This document shows positions 57,691 through 64,000 of a DNA stretch of 64,000 nucleotides, piece by piece (positions within the stretch are counted from its first letter, which is position 1; the number at the start of each line of letters is the position of its first letter). A program made the position numbers and the translations under genes. Source of the stretch: Gammaproteobacteria bacterium (GTDB lineage Bacteria > Pseudomonadota > Gammaproteobacteria > GCA-001735895); the NCBI GenBank assembly GCA_024225395.1, contig JAAEMR010000010.1, positions 1 to 64,000 on the forward strand, written 5' to 3'. Under the pieces are notes generated by a model, which searched no databases, was not told the DNA's origin, and worked only from the letters and a program-made list of their open reading frames with translations.

Positions 57691-58458
57691 ATGATGAAAA
57701 GTTATAAACTTAAAGTCCAGCTGCTGTTTCTTATTGTTTGCTTTATCGCATTTCCTCTCCACTCGTCACCCCCGCAGGCACGTGAACTTATTCAGCAGGC
57801 TATGGATCACTGGCGTGGGCTGTCTTCCTATTCAGAAATGACCATGACGATACACCGTCCAGACTGGCAAAGGAGTATGTCTATGCGTAGCTGGACCCAG
57901 GGAGATAAAACTTCATTAGTACGCGTAACGCTGCCCAAAAAAGATGCCGGCAACGGGACTTTGACCAAAGGTAACAACATGTGGACTTTTGCCCCGAAGG
58001 TTAATCGCATCATCAAGATACCTTCTTCGATGATGAGCCAGAACTGGATGGGCAGTGATTTTTCTAACAAGGATATCAGTAAATCCACGGACATTCTTGA
58101 TGAGTATGATCACCGGTTGGTAGAAACCCGTGAAGAAAGGGGGCATAGTGTTTATGTGATTGAGTCAATACCTCATGAAGATGCCGCCATCGTCTGGGGC
58201 AAAGAAATTTTGTTCATACGCGACGACTACATATTGCTGGAACAGCAGTTCTGGGACCAGGATGGTGTGCTGGTGAAAACCATGAAGACAAGTGAAATAA
58301 AACAACTGGGTGGTCGCACCGTCGCCAGCACTATTCGCATGTTCCGACAGGAAACCCCTGATGAATGGACAGAAATATCAGTGCAGAATATTCAGTTCGA
58401 CCAGTCGAATCCCGATTTCCTTTTTACCCTGTCTAATCTGAGGAACCCACGCCGGTGA
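57691..58458 (+). CDS. LolA-like outer-membrane lipoprotein-sorting family protein
   Basis: 255 aa. A signal peptide ends near LHSS, and the mature protein belongs to the LolA/LolB-fold family often annotated as outer membrane lipoprotein-sorting protein (TP0789-like). GNGTLTKGNNMWTFAPKVNR and MMSQNWMGSDFSNKD are typical stretches. It overlaps the next gene (GTGA), so it is the first member of an envelope transport operon. It likely shuttles a lipid or lipoprotein through the periplasm. Confidence 0.85.
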   Translation: MMKSYKLKVQLLFLIVCFIAFPLHSSPPQARELIQQAMDHWRGLSSYSEMTMTIHRPDWQRSMSMRSWTQGDKTSLVRVTLPKKDAGNGTLTKGNNMWTFAPKVNRIIKIPSSMMSQNWMGSDFSNKDISKSTDILDEYDHRLVETREERGHSVYVIESIPHEDAAIVWGKEILFIRDDYILLEQQFWDQDGVLVKTMKTSEIKQLGGRTVASTIRMFRQETPDEWTEISVQNIQFDQSNPDFLFTLSNLRNPRR

Positions 58459-59684
58459 ATATCACCTTGCGCATGGCATGGCGTAATTTATGGAGGCATA
58501 AGCGCCGCACATGGCTGACTGTTGGCGCGATGATTTTTTCTAACCTGCTGCTGGTGTTTATGATTTCGCTGCAGTTTGGTAGTTATCGCATGATGATCGA
58601 CAATACGCTGAAGTCTTATACCGGCCATATGCAGGTTCAACTGGAGGGGTATAACGATGATTCAAAAATACGCAACAGTTTCGATAACATCATTCCGTTA
58701 GCTGAGCAATTACGTCAAACATTAAACACCAGCAGAGTCGCCGCACGAGGTGTTGCCTTTGCCATGACATCCAGTGAAATGCGCTCCTACGGATTACAGA
58801 TTGTCGGTGTTGAGCCCGGTTATGAACCTGAAGTATCCACGTTGTCCGGGCTACTGAAAAAGGGGCAATTTTTCAGCGGGAATAATGCTGAAGAAATAAT
58901 CATTGGCAGCATACTCGCACGTAACCTGCGTGTTGATATCGGTGCTGAACTCACTCTTCTCGGTAGCGGGCGTGATGGCTCATTCGCTGCCGGAGTTGTG
59001 CTAGTAACAGGTATATTTGAATCAGGTTCCAATGACGTTGACCGCTCTATGGCTCAGATTCCGCTGGGGTATTTCCAGTCTCTTTTCAGCATGGGAAATC
59101 AGGGACACAATATTGTCATAAATGCTGAAGACTTATCTCTGGTTGATGTATTACAGTCAAAAGTCAGTCATGTTATTGCTTCTCGTAAAGAGCTGGTGTT
59201 GCTGGACTGGAATCAACTACAACCCGGGTTGCAGCAGGCAATACAGGCCGATATGTTCAGTGCCTGGTTCATGTACGCAATACTAATCGTGCTCGTTGCC
59301 TTTAGCGTGCTAAACACGCAGTTAATGTCTGTGCTCGAGAGAACGCGGGAGTTCGGTATTATGATGGCACTTGGCGTTAAACCCGTTCGCCTGGGTGCGT
59401 TGGTTATCACCGAAACCACGCTGATGTCTACGCTTGGATTAGCGATAGGAGCGGGACTCGGTGCTCTGCTTGCCTATTATTTGAGCCTGGTTGGTTTTAG
59501 CTATCCGGGTATGGAGGAAATGGCCGGTAAATTTAACCTGCCTGATCGGATGTACCCCAGCCTGTCATTATTATCAGTTTTTCTCGGTCCCTGTATTGTA
59601 TTTATATGCAGCCTGCTGGCATCAGTTTACCCCGCACTCAGGTTGTTCTTCCTGCACCCGGTTAGCGCGATGAGAACGGTATGA
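58455..59684 (+). CDS. ABC transporter permease, LolC/LolE-FtsX type
   Basis: 409 aa from GTG 58455, which overlaps the previous stop. It has the N-terminal helix, a periplasmic MacB_PCD-like domain (about 45-255), then three membrane helices with the FtsX-domain sequence VLNTQLMSVLERTREFGIMMALG (seen as SVLERTREFGIMMALG). It forms half of a type VII (mechanotransmission) ABC transporter with the next protein. Confidence 0.88.
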   Translation: MNITLRMAWRNLWRHKRRTWLTVGAMIFSNLLLVFMISLQFGSYRMMIDNTLKSYTGHMQVQLEGYNDDSKIRNSFDNIIPLAEQLRQTLNTSRVAARGVAFAMTSSEMRSYGLQIVGVEPGYEPEVSTLSGLLKKGQFFSGNNAEEIIIGSILARNLRVDIGAELTLLGSGRDGSFAAGVVLVTGIFESGSNDVDRSMAQIPLGYFQSLFSMGNQGHNIVINAEDLSLVDVLQSKVSHVIASRKELVLLDWNQLQPGLQQAIQADMFSAWFMYAILIVLVAFSVLNTQLMSVLERTREFGIMMALGVKPVRLGALVITETTLMSTLGLAIGAGLGALLAYYLSLVGFSYPGMEEMAGKFNLPDRMYPSLSLLSVFLGPCIVFICSLLASVYPALRLFFLHPVSAMRTV

Positions 59685-59688
59685 TTTC

Positions 59689-60930
59689 ATGATGACATTT
59701 CAGCTGTCTAATACCGTTATCTTTATACTTGCCTGGCGTAACCTGTGGCGTAACCATCGTCGTACTCTGATCATGCTATCGGCCATCACGGTGGGTGTCT
59801 GGGCAATGATTTTTATGACCGCACTGATGCGTGGCATGGTGGATGACATGCTGCTCAATGGCATCCGCAATCTGCCGGGTGAAGTACAGATTCACCATCT
59901 GCAATTCCTCGATGATCCAGGTATTAATAACAGTATAACTGCTCCGGATGCAAAGCTATTAAAAGCACTGCAAAGCCCTGAAGTAAAAGCCTGGACCACA
60001 CGAGTTCGAGTACCGGCGGTGATCTCAAGTGAACGCGACAGTCGTGGAATTACGCTACTGGGTGTAGAGCCGGGCAGGGAGGTACAGCTTGGTTTTGATA
60101 TAAGCAGCATTATTGAAGGTCGTTTCTTAACCGGCAATAATGACAGTGGACTGGTGATAGGTGCGAAACTCGCTGAGCGGCTTGAGACCCGTCTTGGCAA
60201 GCGCGTTGTCGTTATGAGTCAGGATCCTGATAACAATATTGCTGACCGTGGTTTTCGTGTGGTTGGTATTTACAAAGCGAAAATGGACAGTCTGGAAGAA
60301 TTGAATATTTACGCGGGTCTCACTACGGTGCAGAAATTACTTAAACTTGAAGATAAAGTGTCTGAGATCGCAATTACCGGTAAAGATTATCGCCATGTTG
60401 AAAACTGGTTCTCAACTATTAAACTGGTTGCTGGACAAACAGTGCAGACTTTACCCTGGTACGAAATCGATAAATATCTCGGCAGCATGCTGGCGATGAT
60501 GGATGGTTTTGTGCTGGTATGGATTATCGTTATTTTTCTGGCATTGTCATTTGGCCTGGTGAATACACTGGTGATGGCCGTGTTCGAGCGTACCCGCGAA
60601 ATTGGCCTGATGCAGGCTTTAGGAATGCGTCCAAATATGATCCTGTATCAAATTTTGGTCGAATCATTTTTCCTGTTATCTATCGGTTTACTGATTGGAA
60701 ATGCACTTGCCATCGGCACCATTCTTCCACTGCAGGATGGTATCGATATTTCTGTTGTTGCCAAAGGTATGGAAATGATGGGTTCCAGCAGTATTCTGTA
60801 TCCGGCATTAAAGCTAAATGATGTACTCCTGGCCAATATTATTGTCATAACGCTTGGCCTGCTAACCAGTTTTTTACCGGCATGGCATGCTGCCAGCTTT
60901 GACCCTGTTGAAGCCCTGGGCAAGGATTGA
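59689..60930 (+). CDS. ABC transporter permease, LolC/LolE-FtsX type
   Basis: 413 aa, same architecture as the preceding permease: helix, periplasmic domain, three helices with TLVMAVFERTREIGLMQALG. It starts 4 bp after the first permease stop. Two distinct permeases imply a heterodimer, as in LolCDE. Confidence 0.88.
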   Translation: MMTFQLSNTVIFILAWRNLWRNHRRTLIMLSAITVGVWAMIFMTALMRGMVDDMLLNGIRNLPGEVQIHHLQFLDDPGINNSITAPDAKLLKALQSPEVKAWTTRVRVPAVISSERDSRGITLLGVEPGREVQLGFDISSIIEGRFLTGNNDSGLVIGAKLAERLETRLGKRVVVMSQDPDNNIADRGFRVVGIYKAKMDSLEELNIYAGLTTVQKLLKLEDKVSEIAITGKDYRHVENWFSTIKLVAGQTVQTLPWYEIDKYLGSMLAMMDGFVLVWIIVIFLALSFGLVNTLVMAVFERTREIGLMQALGMRPNMILYQILVESFFLLSIGLLIGNALAIGTILPLQDGIDISVVAKGMEMMGSSSILYPALKLNDVLLANIIVITLGLLTSFLPAWHAASFDPVEALGKD

Positions 60931-60971
60931 CAGCTGATGCTTAATATAAAAACTCAACAGATGGTATTACA

Positions 60972-61655
60972 ATGACCTCAATTGTCTGCAAAGACCTGTG
61001 TAAAACTTTTCAGCAAGGTGATGAAGTCATTACCGGGCTGGATAATGTTTCCATCACTATCGAAAAAGGTGATTTCGTTTGTCTTTCAGGCCCGTCGGGT
61101 TCGGGTAAAACTACCCTGTTAAATGCAATGGGTGGGCTCGATACGCCAGACAGTGGTGAAATCACAATAGGCAGGGTACGCATCGATAAACTCGGCAAAG
61201 CCGCACTGGCAGATATACGTCTTCACAATATTGGTTTTGTGTTCCAGGCATACAACCTGATACCGGTTCTGACAGCTCGCGAAAATGTTGAGTTTGTTAT
61301 GCAGGTGAGTGGTTTAGATGCAGAGGAGCGTTCAAAACGTTCATACAAAATTCTCCGGGAAGTTGGCCTGGAAGGGATGGAAAACCGTCGTCCTGCGCAT
61401 CTGTCTGGTGGTCAGCAGCAGCGGGTTGCTGTTGCCCGTGCCATCGTCAGTCAACCCACGCTGGTGCTGGCTGATGAGCCTACAGCTAATCTGGACAGCG
61501 TCACATCTAGCCAGCTGATGGATTTATTTGTTGAGTTGAATCAGCATCACAATATTACCTTTATCATAGCCACTCATGATCTACGGGTGATGAAATATGC
61601 TAAACGGTTGATTAAAATGGAAGATGGTAAAATTATCAGTGATGAAAAACAGTAG
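60972..61655 (+). CDS. ABC transporter ATP-binding protein, LolD/MacB type
   Basis: 227 aa. Walker A GPSGSGKTTLLNAMG, Q-loop FVFQAYNLIPVLTAREN, signature LSGGQQQRVAVARA, Walker B LVLADEPTANLD and H-loop IATHDLRVM. The VFQAYNLIPVLTAREN segment is typical of LolD-like ATPases. It powers the two permeases before it, 41 bp away. The operon probably also includes the barrel gene 13 bp after it. Confidence 0.92.
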   Translation: MTSIVCKDLCKTFQQGDEVITGLDNVSITIEKGDFVCLSGPSGSGKTTLLNAMGGLDTPDSGEITIGRVRIDKLGKAALADIRLHNIGFVFQAYNLIPVLTARENVEFVMQVSGLDAEERSKRSYKILREVGLEGMENRRPAHLSGGQQQRVAVARAIVSQPTLVLADEPTANLDSVTSSQLMDLFVELNQHHNITFIIATHDLRVMKYAKRLIKMEDGKIISDEKQ

Positions 61656-61668
61656 AGCATGCTAGAAA

Positions 61669-62937
61669 ATGTTTCGTCGCTTAATTTCCTCCATATTCTT
61701 TTGCTGTGTATTAAGTGCTTTAGCAACTTATGTGGCAGCCGATAAGCTGAAATTCACCGGCGGTCATGCAAAATATCAATTTGTGTTTAATGCATTCCCT
61801 GATGATAGTTTGTTCCTTGATGTCGTCGAGTCACCGGCACTCGATCAAAATGCTGACTTTAGGCTGAAGTTCGACTGGCGCAGTGATAAGGTTTCACTGG
61901 TGACAGATTATCAGTTTATTGCACAACACGGCGACAGTGTTACGCTGTCCAGAGGATTGCCCGGTTCGGTGATTATGCAGAACCTGGTGCCCAATGATGA
62001 CTATCGGTTGTTCGACCTAACGCATATCATTTCTAAGCAGGATAACAGTATATTCGCCCACCGCTTCGATCGTTTGTATGTGGATATTACCGGGACAAAT
62101 GCAGTTGCTCGCCTGGGTCGACAGGCCATCAGCTGGGGTAATGGTCTGATCTACACACCGATGGATTTTTTTAACCCGTTTGATCCTTCAGCCGTCGATA
62201 AAGAATACAAAACGGGTGACGATATAGTGTATGGCCAGTACTTGCAGAAAAATGGGAATGATCTTCAATCGGTCTGGGTTATGCGTCGAGATAACAGCGG
62301 AGATATCAGCAATGATGTTGACTCTATAGCTGTCAAGTATCATGGCTTTGCCGGTAACCATGAATATGACTTATTATTTTCAGAACACTTTGGTGACACT
62401 ATTTTAGGTCTGGGCGGCCTTGCTGATTTAAATGGTGCTATATGGCGTGGAGATATCACGCTGACTCATACTAATAATTCCGCGAATGTAACCAGTCTGG
62501 TGACCAGTTTAAGCTACTCATGGGTCGGCTGGGGTCACAATATGAGTGGTGTTGTCGAATATTTTTATAATGGTTTTGGTCAGACTGATGGAGACTATAG
62601 CCCGCTATCACTCATCAGTAATCCGGCATTAGCTGAGCGCATTATTCGAGGTGAACTCTATACCCTGGGGCGGCATTACGTGGCAGCATCGGCCATGGTA
62701 GAAATGACTCCATTGTGGTTATTAACGCCAAATGTTTTTATCAATGCCAGTGATGGTTCGTTTTTATTTCAGCTGGTCAGTAGTTACGACCTGAAACAGG
62801 ACTGGCAACTGCTGGCATCTGTCAGTCTACCCGTTGGCGCAACAGGTACAGAATATGGCGGGATTGATTCATCCATAACAGGCAAACAGCTGGGTACAGA
62901 GTTTAACCTGTTTGCGCAACTGTCCTGGTATTTCTAA
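61669..62937 (+). CDS. putative outer-membrane beta-barrel protein
   Basis: 422 aa. A signal peptide ends near YVAA, then alternating beta-strand sequence runs throughout and ends in a C-terminal aromatic residue (LSWYF), a usual barrel signature. ARLGRQAISWGNGLIYTPMDFFNPF resembles DUF1302/porin-like outer membrane proteins (seen as GRQAISWGNGLIYTP). As the last gene of the LolA-like/LolCDE-like operon it may be the outer-membrane receiver or a client. Confidence 0.72.
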   Translation: MFRRLISSIFFCCVLSALATYVAADKLKFTGGHAKYQFVFNAFPDDSLFLDVVESPALDQNADFRLKFDWRSDKVSLVTDYQFIAQHGDSVTLSRGLPGSVIMQNLVPNDDYRLFDLTHIISKQDNSIFAHRFDRLYVDITGTNAVARLGRQAISWGNGLIYTPMDFFNPFDPSAVDKEYKTGDDIVYGQYLQKNGNDLQSVWVMRRDNSGDISNDVDSIAVKYHGFAGNHEYDLLFSEHFGDTILGLGGLADLNGAIWRGDITLTHTNNSANVTSLVTSLSYSWVGWGHNMSGVVEYFYNGFGQTDGDYSPLSLISNPALAERIIRGELYTLGRHYVAASAMVEMTPLWLLTPNVFINASDGSFLFQLVSSYDLKQDWQLLASVSLPVGATGTEYGGIDSSITGKQLGTEFNLFAQLSWYF

Positions 62938-63383
62938 AGTCAAAAGATATTCACCGCGAACTAAGGCAGTATGCCTGTCGTAGATATTTACCGGGTTAAA
63001 TCTAGTGATGCCAGTTTTTTATCACGGGGTACTCAGGTTTTATGATATCCAGTCTTGCTTTAAGTTTATCAAAATATGCATAGTGATAATATTAGTGAGA
63101 GCTTTATGCATGAATGTAGAAGATTTTTTAAAATTTATTATTGATCTCGGCAGTATTCCTGTTTCAATGCTATAAACCGGGATAAATCAGTAGAATGACG
63201 AAAGTCTGCACAAGTTCTTGATCCGTCTAGCTATATGAAAAAAGTGCTTGTCACCAATAAGGTAATGTCGCATTGTTTCATTACGCTAGCCAAACCAGTA
63301 ACTTGCACACCTTTTTCACGCTTAACTGATTTTTCTAGGATAAAAGCTTTAACTGTTTATAACCTGAAAAGAGTTTATTTTAA
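62938..63383. other. 446-bp intergenic region
   Basis: No coding frame or RNA gene was recognised. It presumably holds the promoter of the hydrolase gene; TAGGATAAAAGC lies at about 63337. Confidence 0.35.
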
Positions 63384-63887
63384 ATGAAAGTATATTTTTC
63401 CCATGGTAAGGAAAGTGGTCCCTGGGGCAGCAAAATAAAGAGGCTGGCTAAAGTTGTAGTCGAGCATGGGTGCGAAATAGAGAGTATTGATTATTCTGAT
63501 CTTATGGATCCTGATCTTCGGGTAAAGCGACTACTGGATATTATTCACAATGAGGATGATGAAATTATCTTGGTGGGTTCCAGCATGGGTGGATATGTAT
63601 CACTGGAAGCTTCTGAGCAAGTGGAAGTGAAAGGGGTGTTTCTGCTTGCTCCGGCTCTTTTTATGCCGGGTTATGAAAAGCAGTTATATCGTTCCCTCTG
63701 TAGGCATATTGAAATTGTTCACGGTTGGTCGGATGATGTGATTCCTGTCGAGCATTCGATGAAATTTGCACAAGAAGCAGACTGTAGCCTTCATTTAATC
63801 AGTGGGGATCACCGTTTAAATGACTCGATTGAGCAGGTGGTGAATATTTTTGAAAATTTCCTTAATCGAAATGCTACAAATTATTGA
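63384..63887 (+). CDS. small alpha/beta hydrolase
   Basis: 167 aa. An oxyanion-side HGKESGPWG lies at the N terminus, nucleophile in GSSMGG (about S67), acid in HGWSDDVIP (about D117/D118) and histidine in SGDHRLND (about H143): a complete triad in the order of the alpha/beta hydrolase fold. Size and motifs recall the YqiA/RBBP9-type small esterases. Substrate unknown. Its last codons overlap the convergent gene by 7 bp. Confidence 0.85.
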   Translation: MKVYFSHGKESGPWGSKIKRLAKVVVEHGCEIESIDYSDLMDPDLRVKRLLDIIHNEDDEIILVGSSMGGYVSLEASEQVEVKGVFLLAPALFMPGYEKQLYRSLCRHIEIVHGWSDDVIPVEHSMKFAQEADCSLHLISGDHRLNDSIEQVVNIFENFLNRNATNY

Positions 63888-64000
63888 ACATTAATGTTGT
63901 GTGTAATATTAATGTTTCCATTGCTGGTGTTAAGAGAAAGCTTTCCTGAGTCACTGTTTTTGGGCAGCTTTGGCCCGTAGAAATATGACTTTCCATTACC
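63881..64000 (-). CDS. C-terminal end of a DUF4097-like protein (partial)
   Basis: A minus-strand frame open to the window edge codes for 39 residues ending GKLSLNTSNGNINITHN and a short tail. Repeated S/N-G-x-I beta pattern is typical of DUF4097 adhesin-like domains. The start lies beyond the window. The stop (63883-63881) lies inside the last codons of the convergent hydrolase gene. Confidence 0.5.
   Translation of the reverse strand, partial: GNGKSYFYGPKLPKNSDSGKLSLNTSNGNINITHNINVQ

Noticed and set aside
63105-63175. Short ORF in the intergenic region before the hydrolase gene
   Set aside because: On careful codon reading across 63120/63121 the frame breaks after about 8-11 codons; no ribosome site.
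1-64000. CRISPR arrays, tRNA or rRNA genes
   Set aside because: No regularly spaced repeats and no cloverleaf or rRNA-like sequence were recognised anywhere in the window.

Overview
The window looks like a chromosome segment of a moderately AT-rich gammaproteobacterium with facultatively anaerobic or microaerobic habits. The evidence is a TamA/TamB pair, an Rnf complex, a NarX/NarL-like two-component pair, two perfect FNR/Anr boxes (TTGATCCATATCAA), a NosD-type protein and a SelD selenophosphate synthetase. No rRNA, tRNA or CRISPR array was seen. Several remnants (integrase and IS3-family fragments, genes with in-frame stops or single-base frameshifts) point to ongoing gene decay. I cannot name the genus.

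Layout. 1-3530: decayed mobile DNA (tyrosine recombinase tail, two IS3-type transposase fragments) around a Na/Pi cotransporter operon. 3533-8253: malate dehydrogenase, a diguanylate cyclase with an FNR box behind its start, and an Lrp-type regulator divergent from alanine dehydrogenase. 8437-16102: LysR regulator, polyamine/opine-type ABC transporter, and a three-subunit amine oxidoreductase of the HcnABC/opine-oxidase type. 16189-20165: ferredoxin-NADP reductase, an orphan NosD-like beta-helix protein, a broken secreted-protein gene and a LysR regulator. The reductase and the nosD-like gene are each preceded by a copy of the same ~72-bp promoter sequence. 20280-30626: rnfB, a giant pyruvate:ferredoxin oxidoreductase (1641 aa, with an extra C-terminal ferredoxin domain), then rnfC-D-G-E-A and a 58-aa membrane-anchored cysteine protein that resembles the Na+-NQR maturation factor NqrM in build. 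30921-33188: di-haem cytochrome c and selD. 33943-41369: a second polyamine-type ABC transporter with a CoA-acylating semialdehyde dehydrogenase (interrupted by TAG) and a beta-alanine:pyruvate-type aminotransferase. 41434-50850: a chemoreceptor remnant, small membrane and PilZ proteins, a rhodanese behind a second FNR box, a secreted beta-propeller protein, the two-component pair and a Ser/Thr kinase with a TPR-like region. 51140-56619: tamA-tamB. 56620-57411: pseudogene fragments and an orphan terminator. 57691-62937: a LolA-like protein, two LolCE-type permeases, a LolD-type ATPase and a beta-barrel protein. 63384-64000: a small hydrolase and the end of a convergent gene.

How the genes work together (inference). 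The two amine/amino-acid uptake and degradation clusters feed alanine and C3 units toward pyruvate. Alanine dehydrogenase and the pyruvate-dependent transaminase link them. Pyruvate oxidation by PFOR gives reduced ferredoxin, which the adjacent Rnf complex can exchange with NADH and an ion gradient in either direction, while the nearby ferredoxin-NADP reductase links the pool to NADPH. The strongest candidates for something undescribed are the PFOR-Rnf operon with its NqrM-like small protein, and the duplicated promoter that ties the reductase to the orphan NosD.
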